Part shown: one piece after another, positions 53,001 through 59,690 of the stretch
How positions within the stretch are numbered: the stretch's first letter is position 1
How the letters are laid out: the number at the start of each line of letters is the position of its first letter
Origin: Thalassovita sp.
GTDB taxonomy: Bacteria; Pseudomonadota; Alphaproteobacteria; Rhodobacterales; Rhodobacteraceae
Assembly: GCA_029212905.1 (NCBI GenBank)
Contig: JARGPB010000002.1
Span: 196,111 to 260,110, forward strand
DNA: 64,000 nt
Direction of reading: 5' to 3'
The notes under the pieces: model-generated
What the model was told of the DNA's origin: nothing
Database searches by the model: none
What the model saw: the letters and a program-made list of their open reading frames with translations, nothing else
Translations under genes and position numbers: made by a program

Positions 53001-53595
53001 TGCGGAATTGCAGTCCCTGAATTACGTCAAGCTGGACTGGAATGGCCATAAAGAGCTTTTTCTCAAGGTCCTACGATCAAAAAACAAGCCGTTGATTAAA
53101 GCCATCTTGCCAAATGGGATGCCTACCGAATTTGACACTCTTGGGGATGTGGATTTTGGCGACATTGTTGATTTTCTGGATTATATAGAGTCGGAACGGG
53201 CGTCAGCCGCAAACGATATGGATTGGTTCGGTGATCAAGTTGCTTCGGTTATAGGTTGCCATGGCGATCTGAAAACAATACATCGATTGATCGCTGTACT
53301 CGCCGACGAGGAATCAAAGCACCGCGCTACGGTTTCAAAGATGATACTTCCATTTTGCGAGAGCGTGACATTATCTGATATGCCGGAAAGCGCAGTATCC
53401 TACTTGCTTGCTGAATTGAGGGACCCAATGCGCCTTCCGTGGCAACGGCATCTTATAGCAGAGGTCGCCGACGAGGACTTTGTACAGGAACGCCTCTTGC
53501 CTTTGTTGACGGACGTCGAGGATCAATTCCAAACCAACTTAAGAGCCGCGCTAGAATATGTAGGTCAGCGACATGGAAGGCGCTACTTGGCTTGA
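50020..53595 (+). CDS. SIR2-STAND NTPase, Avs5-like candidate defence protein
   Basis: The 1191-residue protein has an N-terminal SIR2 domain (about 1-275) with the NAD-binding VVFVGSGVSRWSGLPSW, FVTTNYDNL (N110, D112), the catalytic histidine in FKPHGD (H156) and VGFGLRDPDFLYL. A STAND/NACHT-like NTPase follows, with Walker A GLPGAGKT at 357-364 and Walker B KIFIDSFNEMP near 435. The last 600 residues look like helical repeats and should be the sensor. In AVAST type V and related systems such proteins recognise a phage protein and then destroy NAD+ to stop the infection. The gene is clearly AT-richer than the phage backbone and encoded alone, after an AAGGA site. It is shorter than most Avs proteins. 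Confidence 0.82.
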   Translation: MLSLVKHLNEPETVVFVGSGVSRWSGLPSWEGMISELIEFLEVDGKNADLVRDEHKNGELLQAASYGFDQLTQQQIGEFIRQSCRYGTAKPHEIHRKIVELGPTSFVTTNYDNLLEEALRTFKAGAFFPPPVTNRHLTEMATVAHAKHSGFVFKPHGDASDAESIVLTREQYRKLLPQGEWNRALETLKTLMISRPVLYVGFGLRDPDFLYLRDLLANTYEGAVRDHYAILPDMTEQEIDYWRRAYGIHILNYKTTTDDQGKVSHGGLLVALDQLKKQRVEQVDEQGQKAEDAEFVLALLRHASRLARVENSNEKIPIGVEYQSKGMREFSRKYWRKSFRNVDELLVDGPQKTLLVGLPGAGKTHSLRFAAAKLSKQLQEASMGAEASIEEAIIPVAVDMKQYDGDLWSLVDSTLPVGISLEQLVSHFKVKIFIDSFNEMPKKYWTDAKYEDDLGEFVERAQNASLVFASRTSHGIPEHDFEVYTLSSIDEELAEKALLDKGFQLDGDFRREMVALIRRPFFYRLLQDGKIDVGSSPNPRSVFERMFEDLSERFRNRFQDSLDLTSKLERIAFSTMNAGTEYFNFTNLESTIVSALEGTDCEAFSAGEIINWLVSEEVLQPLPKRRLAFFHQSVTEFLAASHLASVYEQDPSVLKDVLRFRRWDQALMQTMALLPKEKSSQLLEKILKADQRLALSSCKYLEEDRDQVILSVLNKCVADHDAESFDDRGLEWAIETDLPLNSHHIPVLRQCVEIGGSLGGSAIQRLARIRGADEKPILLQFLLEGERDFNFLANGVGKALSRMVTSDDLVIIANWVAENSNQTDDVDATTSSIAEALSEFPAKEVVDCLAPSLKEGTVSTLAADILCDIAHKKRTQAWLDVCIRLLPIETHHACVAICFIIGFGRSKKGLSLDGIGEKELDCVIQSIDRGDDFALSALVDICRHSESCARLVEQKVEETNEMSAALLMYCVCPDRTEAVFDVIENVSDGTISPGAELQSLNYVKLDWNGHKELFLKVLRSKNKPLIKAILPNGMPTEFDTLGDVDFGDIVDFLDYIESERASAANDMDWFGDQVASVIGCHGDLKTIHRLIAVLADEESKHRATVSKMILPFCESVTLSDMPESAVSYLLAELRDPMRLPWQRHLIAEVADEDFVQERLLPLLTDVEDQFQTNLRAALEYVGQRHGRRYLA

Positions 53596-53858
53596 TCTCC
53601 CGCGAACGACCACTTTTCACCTGGGGTTTGTTTGTCTCGCAACTGCAACGAATGACTGCTTCCCGCCCCCTGGTGCCGCCTGTCCATTGGCTGCAGACAG
53701 CCCAAAGCGGACGCTGGTTTTCTCTTCGGATCAGGGAAGGAAAGCAATCTTCTTTGAGCCAATTCTTCACCCCCAAAACTCACCGTGGCAGCTTTGGGTT
53801 GTGGGAAGTGATCATTCTCACCTAAGGTTGACGAAATTGTGAAGTAGGAGGCTCGCAT
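53596..53858. other. spacer with dispersed repeat element
   Basis: The 263-base gap contains CAGCCCAAAGCGGACG at 53698-53713 and a stretch reading CAACGAATGACTGCTTCCCG near 53647-53666, of a kind repeated in roseobacter intergenic regions as far as I recall. AGGAGG precedes the next gene. GC content rises in the middle of the gap compared with the genes on both sides. Confidence 0.5.
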
Positions 53859-55208
53859 ATGCATCGTCCGGATTATCTTGAACAAGGCGAAGTAGCACGC
53901 CTATTTCCGGTGTTGGCAACGACATCAAAAGAAGGACGAACCACCTCAATAGTTCTCGCTTGCATTTCGAAGATTGACGAATTCGGAGCGGAGATACTGA
54001 ACACGGTAGGCAAGCGCGTAGGAAAACGCTCCAAACTTGAGACCTATACCGAGATCGTCTTCAAGAACGAAAAAACCCAGGTGAAAGACCGCCCGGATGG
54101 GCTGATCGTCTTAAGTACAGGGGCAAACGAATGGCGCGCGTTGGTGGAAGCCAAGGTTGGAAACGCAGAAATTGGTGCTGACCAAGTTGAGAAATACCGA
54201 GAAATCGCCAAGGAACAGGGCCTCGACTGCGTTATTACAATTTCAAACCAGTTTGCGACCCAACCTGAGCATCATCCGGTCGAAGCTATTCGCAAGAGCC
54301 GTTCCAAAATTCCCGTTTTTCACTGGTCATGGATGTTCATTCTGACCGTCACTGACATCTTGCTGAATCAAGACAATGTCGCGGACGAAGACCAAAAGCT
54401 GCTTCTGAATGAACTCCGGCGTTTCCTGACCCACGAGAGCGCAGGCGTCAAAGGCTTCGATCGAATGCCCCCTGAATGGACTGAGCTCAACAGGCTTGTA
54501 TCCGCTGGCGGGAAGATCCCGGCAAAGTCCCCAGAGGCAGCCATCGTATTGGATTCCTGGCACCAGGAAACACGTGATCTCTCTCTTATTCTGAGCCGAC
54601 AAACTGAGGCCGAAGTGCAGGAGAAACTGCCCCGAAAGCATCGCGCGGACCCTGCACAACGACGGAAAGACGAATTGCAGCTGCTTCGAGAGGGTGGCCA
54701 ATTGCAGTTAGTTTTAGACGTGCCCGACGCGGCTGCACCGGTCGAAATAGTGGCAGATCTTGCGCGTCGCACCATAGATATCGGGATGACCCTGCGCGCG
54801 CCAGAAGACCGAGTGTCGTCCAAAGCACGCGTTAACTGGCTGATACGACAGATCAAGACCGAGAAGTTGGAGGAAGCTTTCGTCAGGATGACCTGGCCAG
54901 GCAGAAGTGAAACCACTCAGTTTCAATTGTCAGAACTCATCGCAAATCCAACTATCTGTGAAAAAGACAAAAATGGCTTACAGGTTACCCGATTTCATAT
55001 TTTCATCGCTCGTAGGCTTGGTGCAAAATTTACCCAGCAGATCAACTTCATCAAAGAACTCGAAGAAGTGGTTCCTTTTTTCTATCGAGAGATTGGTCAG
55101 AATCTCCAAGAATGGAGGAAACCAGCGCCAAAAATCAAACCAGAGCGCTTAGCTGCAGAGGAAATCGCAAGCGCTGCTGTTCGCGATGACGAGGGCGAAG
55201 TGGGATGA
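53859..55208 (+). CDS. PD-(D/E)XK nuclease-like protein
   Basis: AGGAGG precedes the ATG at 53859. The 449-residue product has a PD-(D/E)XK core near residues 60-115: ETYTEIVF, then KDRPDGLIVL with D80, then WRALVEAKVGNAEI with E97 and K99, and a following helix with Q109 (ADQVEKYREIA). A beta strand DCVITISN follows. The rest (200-449) is helical with a basic patch (KLPRKHRADPAQRRKDELQLLREGG) and has no domain that I recognise. Possible roles are a restriction-like effector or phage DNA degrader. It stands as a single gene between two repeat-bearing spacers. Confidence 0.68.
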   Translation: MHRPDYLEQGEVARLFPVLATTSKEGRTTSIVLACISKIDEFGAEILNTVGKRVGKRSKLETYTEIVFKNEKTQVKDRPDGLIVLSTGANEWRALVEAKVGNAEIGADQVEKYREIAKEQGLDCVITISNQFATQPEHHPVEAIRKSRSKIPVFHWSWMFILTVTDILLNQDNVADEDQKLLLNELRRFLTHESAGVKGFDRMPPEWTELNRLVSAGGKIPAKSPEAAIVLDSWHQETRDLSLILSRQTEAEVQEKLPRKHRADPAQRRKDELQLLREGGQLQLVLDVPDAAAPVEIVADLARRTIDIGMTLRAPEDRVSSKARVNWLIRQIKTEKLEEAFVRMTWPGRSETTQFQLSELIANPTICEKDKNGLQVTRFHIFIARRLGAKFTQQINFIKELEEVVPFFYREIGQNLQEWRKPAPKIKPERLAAEEIASAAVRDDEGEVG

Positions 55209-55638
55209 TCGGCACTCAAGGCAATCAGCCATCTCGCCAAAAGCACAGTCCCAGTCATAGCAAATTGGCACGGTACAGCCAATCACAGCCCAAAGCGGAC
55301 ATGGTCATCCGGCAGGGAGGGCGGAAACCGGACCTTAGCTGCGTCTGCGAAGGTTCCGTGCCAGACAGGCAAAAGCGGCCATTCAAACCGTAGCAGACCG
55401 AAGCCCACATGCTGCGCTGCGCAGCAAAGGCAGCTAAGCGCAGATAGTGATCTTTGCAAAGTCAGAAAAACAAGAACGCCTAAAAACGATGCGTGTACAG
55501 TGCTGCTATCGGCTGATACTACGAAATCGCGTCGGCAAGCAGTCATCGACCAAGGCTACGCTTCTTCCAAGTGAATTAACTTTCTGGCGACGCTTGGTCG
55601 GGTCTGAAAATATGTCAACAATCGGTTAGAGTTTGCTA
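55209..55638. other. spacer with two dispersed repeat elements
   Basis: This 430-base gap lies between the convergent nuclease-like and GHKL genes. It holds CAGCCCAAAGCGGACAT at 55286-55302 and the longer repeat at 55372-55464. No strong terminator with T-run is visible, although convergent genes would need one. No gene with a start signal was found. Confidence 0.5.
55372..55464 (+). repeat. dispersed repeat, about 93 bp, inverted relative to 58889-58970
   Basis: Blocks GCCATTCAA, CATGCTGCG, GGCAGC, AAGCGCAGATAG and CTTTGCAAAGT appear here in the same order and spacing as in the reverse complement of the 58889-58970 region. I estimate about three quarters identical bases over the whole length by eye. 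Confidence 0.7.
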
Positions 55639-57216
55639 CTAGTCCCTGTCAAAACTCAGGTCAAAAAGCGCCGAGAGGATGCTTTCAACGACATCCCGGT
55701 AGTCCATTAATTGGGTGTCCGTGATCTCCACCGTAGCGCGTTCATGGATAAACTTATTTCTCAAGCCGTTGTAGTATCGGGCTTTTCCCCAAGGCAAATC
55801 GGGCGAAATTCCTAGACGTATGACTTCATCGACTACCTTATGGCGTTGTTTGAACAAGTCTGCAATTTTAGCATCGGGGTAATACTCGGTAGGATGGTTG
55901 ACGAGGAATTCTTTCAACCCAATTTCAAGGTTGCTGTCGAGGATAATTAAGCCAACTCTATTCTTCGTTTCATATCTCTTTCCTATCACGACTTCCAGCA
56001 AGCCCATAGATTCAACGATCCCTAAAGTCCAAGGCTTTGACCTAGTCATTGATTGATTTTGCTCAACCAGGCGATCGCAATAGGACTTCCTTCGACCTCG
56101 CGGAGTCGGAAGCTGGACAATTTTCTTACTTATGTTGGGTGAAGATATGTCAAAATTTTCTATCTCACCACTGTCGAATCGAAATACTTCATTTTCCCGA
56201 TCTGACTTAGTTCTTCGCGAAACTGTGGTGTAGTAGGTTGTCATTTCGACAATCTTTTCCCTCAAAGATAAGAAAGTCGGATGGTTCCAATTGATACCTG
56301 CCTTGTTTGAGGTCCAAGGCATCAGTTCAGGGTTGCCATGCAGTTCGACAATAACCCGGCATAGAGATGCGTCAGGGTGAACCGTACCTGCTTTGCCTTT
56401 ATAGTATCCAACCTCAGCGCTCTTTTCGTGTGCGAGAACTAGTCTGTCATTGCAGTAGAAGTATACGCCATAATTCCCCTCTTTTGGATCCCGGTCCAAA
56501 ATCAATCCTGCTGTAATTTTCACCTTTACTTCATCGTCTGAGCTGTCAACAGGAGTGACAAAAAAGGAAGATGACTTTGGACGGTAGTCCGGCGGAAACG
56601 CCCAGTTGTCGAACTTTTCAATAAGGACTGGGCTGCCGTTGAGGGTTATTTCGCAGTCCGCGTTAAGAAATTTAGCATATGTTGATCCAAGAGCTTTTTC
56701 CAGAACACTTATCTGCTCCAAGTTGATACCTTGACGTAATTCACTAATCGCTACCACTGTCGATCCCGACTCAATGTCAGATACTTCTTCAGCCGTAAGC
56801 TGCCAATTGTCTTCGGCTGCCAACCATTGGCTATCCAAAACAATCTCGTACGTTGGGTCGTTTGCAAACCTAGTTCGAATTGAAACTCTTTCCCCCAGGG
56901 CAATGCCTGCTCGCTTTCCTCCGACGCCAAAATTTCCAATAAGCTCTTGAGTAACATTTCCTCTTGATGCGCCTGGCGCTACCAATAGCTCCAGTGAATC
57001 GGATCGAACACCCCCGGCGCTATCAGATATACGAATGGATTGCCGATCTGTGTTAACAACTAGTTTCACCGATAGGGGTTGTCGCCTACCTGAGAACATC
57101 CAATGATCCAACGCATTGTCTATCAGTTCGCTCAGTGACGTTGTTAGATCGTAATCTGCGATAATTGAAAGGAATAGGCGCTTCTGTGGAGTCGCGTTTA
57201 CCGGTATGCTAACCAT
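55639..57216 (-). CDS. GHKL ATPase with C-terminal HEPN-like RxxxxH motif
   Basis: The 525-residue protein begins with a GHKL (Hsp90/MutL/MORC-type) ATPase: ELIDNALDH at 30-38, DSAGGV at 65-70 and the lid GNFGVGGKRAGIALG at 94-108. A transducer-like region follows to about 330 (AGINWNHPTFLSLREKI). The last 100 residues are helical and contain YNGLRNKFIHERATVEI, in which R486 and H491 have the R-x4-H spacing of HEPN ribonucleases. An ATP-driven clamp joined to an RNA-cutting tail would fit a defence effector, but this reading is inference. A weak AAGG lies before the ATG. It is transcribed against the two genes to its left. Confidence 0.68.
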   Translation of the reverse strand: MVSIPVNATPQKRLFLSIIADYDLTTSLSELIDNALDHWMFSGRRQPLSVKLVVNTDRQSIRISDSAGGVRSDSLELLVAPGASRGNVTQELIGNFGVGGKRAGIALGERVSIRTRFANDPTYEIVLDSQWLAAEDNWQLTAEEVSDIESGSTVVAISELRQGINLEQISVLEKALGSTYAKFLNADCEITLNGSPVLIEKFDNWAFPPDYRPKSSSFFVTPVDSSDDEVKVKITAGLILDRDPKEGNYGVYFYCNDRLVLAHEKSAEVGYYKGKAGTVHPDASLCRVIVELHGNPELMPWTSNKAGINWNHPTFLSLREKIVEMTTYYTTVSRRTKSDRENEVFRFDSGEIENFDISSPNISKKIVQLPTPRGRRKSYCDRLVEQNQSMTRSKPWTLGIVESMGLLEVVIGKRYETKNRVGLIILDSNLEIGLKEFLVNHPTEYYPDAKIADLFKQRHKVVDEVIRLGISPDLPWGKARYYNGLRNKFIHERATVEITDTQLMDYRDVVESILSALFDLSFDRD

Positions 57217-57701
57217 CTACCTTGTATCTCATTTTTTTTGCGGGTTTAGGGTTGCAAGTCCAACCAACCCGTTCAGGACTGTATCCGGTTTCGAACTACA
57301 ATCAAGGGTAGACTAACTTTGGTCCGAAGTCGGTCCAAGAGATGGGCAAAGCTCACAACCGCATCTGATCAAGTGATGGAGCTTGCAGTGATGGTGTTGA
57401 ATGGCACCAACATGTCCGTTTTGGGCTGCAGCCGGTCGTCCAGAGATACCGTCACAGCCGTTCCAGGGTGAAAACCGCGTGCTGCACCACCGCAAGGCAG
57501 CTTCGAGCCCAAACGGCTCGATGCTGCATGATGCACGGATGTCTGCTATCATGCGCAAGCCAAAATCCTTCAACAACCGATCAGGTTGTGAACGGGGTTT
57601 ATGGCAGCGGAAATTGAGGCAAGATGGGCAAGTTCCAAAACGAGGGTTTTTGGAACGATATCTAAAAACATCTTTTAAGTATCTTTATTTAGATCGAACG
57701 C
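57217..57701. other. spacer with inverted repeat element
   Basis: The 485-base gap between two minus-strand genes contains ATGTCCGTTTTGGGCTG at 57412-57428, which is the reverse complement of the element at 55286-55302 with one mismatch, so the GHKL gene is enclosed by an inverted pair. The left end carries the promoter region of the GHKL gene. Short frames in the gap have no start signals. Confidence 0.5.
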
Positions 57702-58556
57702 TTAGATTTTTTCAACTTCTAGCGCATAAGAGTAAGGATTGTTTTCGTGTTTAATAGGTAAGCTGGCTGACACCGCAGACCTAACAATTGTGACACCGGC
57801 ACCCGCGAGAAACGCTGTGTCTAGCGATGCTCCTGCAAAGTAAGTCACCCCTGCCGGAAGCACACCATCTAGTGCAAATGCAGAGGTCAAGTTTTTGGTT
57901 ACCTTTTTGACCCACCTCTCTTCATAAACACGCTGTAGGTCGGAAACCGCTGAATTCACATCGTGCAAAGCTAGTGAAAGGGCTTTCTCATCGTCCATCA
58001 TGTCCACGTATCTTGACGCCACTTGGCTAAGTTCGGCGTGAAGCCTCTGAATTTGTTCATTTCTACTTTCTTTAAATTCTAACAAGTCTTCATATGGAAC
58101 ATCGCGATCAGGAACGGGCAGAGCGTTTTTTAGCTGCACTTCAATGGAAGCATTCGTCTTGTGAGACTTGGGTAAGTAAGGGGAGGATTGTGCAGCGAGA
58201 GTGCTCTTCTGGTTTGAAAGCAGGGGCATTACAGACCACGTTTCCAGAGATCGTGCGTCAAGCTCACTGAGAGACTGAGCGTAGCTTGAGATCATTTGTT
58301 GAATATCAGAATGGGAAAAAGAGTTTTCAGACTTTAAGTCAAAACTCTCTGCGATACCCAAATTTACTAGTCTTTCAACAGCAATATCATACTGAGGAGA
58401 CATGCCTTTGATCGCGATGGGTGCGTGAATTTTGTCCCAATAGAGCACTGCTGCGGGGGCCGCATCTAAGAACGGAATATCGCCAACCGTAAAAAAACTG
58501 GTTTTACCATTTTCTTTCTCCATACCAATTGGAGGCAGCATAACTCCGCGCTTCAT
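57702..58556 (-). CDS. DUF6236-like protein
   Basis: AAGGA lies before the ATG at 58556. The 284-residue product starts MKRGVMLPPIGMEKENGKTSFF, has VLYWDKIHAPI near residue 38 and a helical centre with LPVPDRDVPYEDLLEFKESRNEQIQRLHAELSQVASRYVDMM. These fit the DUF6236 family, which is known mainly from genome surveys and has no assigned activity. The C-terminal part has two small glycine- and alanine-rich hydrophobic segments (TSAFALDGVLPAGVTYFAG, DTAFLAGAGVTIVRSAVSA) that could touch or cross the membrane. It is separated from the GHKL gene by 485 bases, so a shared operon is doubtful. Confidence 0.55.
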   Translation of the reverse strand: MKRGVMLPPIGMEKENGKTSFFTVGDIPFLDAAPAAVLYWDKIHAPIAIKGMSPQYDIAVERLVNLGIAESFDLKSENSFSHSDIQQMISSYAQSLSELDARSLETWSVMPLLSNQKSTLAAQSSPYLPKSHKTNASIEVQLKNALPVPDRDVPYEDLLEFKESRNEQIQRLHAELSQVASRYVDMMDDEKALSLALHDVNSAVSDLQRVYEERWVKKVTKNLTSAFALDGVLPAGVTYFAGASLDTAFLAGAGVTIVRSAVSASLPIKHENNPYSYALEVEKI

Positions 58557-58994
58557 TTTCAGTCCTTGTATGTCTGGCTCAATTCTGTCTGACCTTATGC
58601 CGCCAGCCTAAGAATTACCATTAGTGTTTAAGCGCTGATCATCATGCGTCCGAGGGCTTCGATCTGAAGCTGACCACGTTGGCACAACGTTCCAAAACCA
58701 CCATTTTGAACGGTCTACCGAAGCGGACCTTGGAGCGCATTGTGCCAGGGTCCGCAAAGTCCCGCACTGTGTGAATTCACCTATCACAGATTTTGCATTG
58801 GCAGCGAAAGTCCGGTCTGGTGGGCCGCACCGCAGCATGTCGAACCGAGAGTGAACGGCAGGAATGGGCCGTCCGCCGAACTTTGCAAAGTTCGCTATCT
58901 GCGCTTCGCTGCCATTGGGGCGGGACGCAGCATGAGGGCCTAGCCCCGTTCGGGCTTGAATGGCTGCTTTCCAGAGCAAGCCGACCGGATGCAT
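58557..58994. other. gene-free spacer at the right edge of the cargo
   Basis: The 438-base gap holds the repeat at 58853-58970 and further pieces of the same family (GGTCTACCGAAGCGGACCTT near 58709, GCAGCGAAAGTCCGGTCTGG near 58801). Base composition returns to GC-rich towards the thermonuclease gene. No gene with a start signal is visible. Confidence 0.5.
58853..58970 (+). repeat. dispersed repeat, two-module copy
   Basis: The first module (58853-58912) repeats the inverted copy at 49696-49754, and the part from CTTTGCAAAG onwards (58881-58970) repeats 55372-55464 in inverted orientation. It is therefore the most complete copy of the family in this window and lies at the right border of the cargo. 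Confidence 0.75.
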
Positions 58995-59321
58995 CTATTC
59001 TTCGCACCCCGCATAGATCCCGCTGCTATATTTCGGCCAGTCAGATGCATGTCCGGCCTTGACCATCTCGCAGGCCAGATCGGCCCCACCAGGCAGTCGG
59101 CATCGGGCAATCATGCGACCGTATTTTCCAACATCCACCACATCACAAACGAGGGGCTGACCATTGGTCAGATCGGCCAGGGCTTGCTTGGCCTCTGGTC
59201 CGCCGTCGTCCTTCAGCTCGGGGGCGTCTATGCCCCACAGCCGGATTCGCAGATCCCCGCTGCGCAGGGTGTCACCGTCCGTGACGGTTATGGTGGTCAC
59301 AATAAGCATCGCACTAATCAT
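58995..59321 (-). CDS. thermonuclease (SNase-like) family protein
   Basis: The 108-residue product has VTDGDTLRSGDLRIRLWGIDAPEL, the core of staphylococcal nuclease-like domains with the metal-binding DGDT and the arginine in RIRLWGIDAPE, then VDVGKYGRMIARCRLPGGADLACEMVKAGHA. The DRYGR arginine site is present as KYGRMIAR. The N-terminal hydrophobic stretch is too short to prove export. No good ribosome site precedes either ATG (59321 or 59309). Such genes are frequent at ends of prophages and islands in Rhodobacteraceae. Its purpose here is unknown. Confidence 0.75.
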   Translation of the reverse strand: MISAMLIVTTITVTDGDTLRSGDLRIRLWGIDAPELKDDGGPEAKQALADLTNGQPLVCDVVDVGKYGRMIARCRLPGGADLACEMVKAGHASDWPKYSSGIYAGCEE

Positions 59322-59379
59322 GCGGTCAGTTTGGTGGGGAAATGTTTAGGAATGGTAAGGGTGCCCTTTTTGAGTGCCT

Positions 59380-59405
59380 ACGAAGTGCATGGCGGTTCAC
59401 TGAAC
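59380..59405. promoter_or_regulatory. candidate integrase arm-type site, right
   Basis: ACGAAGTGCAT, a short spacer, GGTTCACTGAAC. It matches the left site at 19881-19906, and TGAACCTGC is repeated just to its right (59401 and 59411). It lies about 90 bases inside attR. Confidence 0.45.
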
Positions 59406-59496
59406 CTGCATGAACCTGCCTTTGCCTGCATTGGCTGCGAAAAACTCCGTTTAAAAACAGCTCTGTTGACCAAAAAACAATAGCTTGAGTGCCCGC

Positions 59497-59554
59497 CGCT
59501 TCGTTCACATCGAAGATGTCAGGAGTTCGAATCTCTTATCACCCACCATTTTCC
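59497..59554. repeat. attR, 58-bp direct repeat of tRNA-Val 3' part
   Basis: Identical to 19783-19840. Only the anticodon arm to CCA part of the tRNA is present, without the 5' half, so this is not a functional tRNA gene. It marks the right end of the prophage. Confidence 0.95.
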
Positions 59555-59690
59555 TATTTTTATGTCCTCGGATGCTTGGTTTTTCATCATGAATGCCAGA
59601 AAAACGGGCTGCGTGGCTGTATGCTGCGGGATTGGGTTGCTCTGGACCACCCTGAACGGGCACAAGGGGTGAAAAGCATAAGACATTGAA

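Larger units (their letters stand above)
19783..59554. mobile_element. intact-looking siphovirus-type prophage, 39.8 kb
   Basis: A 58-base perfect direct repeat bounds the element, an integrase gene lies beside the left copy, and the inside follows a temperate phage order: integration, immunity, replication, packaging, head, tail, fibre, lysis, cargo. Every structural module needed for a long-tailed phage with lambda-type packaging is present with open frames, so the prophage may be functional. The last 10 kb before attR is AT-richer cargo. Genes outside the two repeats are host genes. Confidence 0.93.

Noticed and set aside
49696..58970. Composite transposon or insertion sequence around the cargo
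   Set aside because: The inverted repeats are imperfect, also occur inside the cargo, no transposase gene is present and no target-site duplication was seen.
19783..59554. Gene transfer agent instead of prophage
   Set aside because: Some tail genes resemble GTA genes, but a GTA cluster lacks an integrase, repressor, att repeats, replication genes and a lambda-type terminase small subunit, all of which are present here.
59497..59554. A second tRNA-Val(CAC) gene
   Set aside because: Only the 3' part is present; the 5' acceptor strand and D arm are missing, so this is the att repeat.
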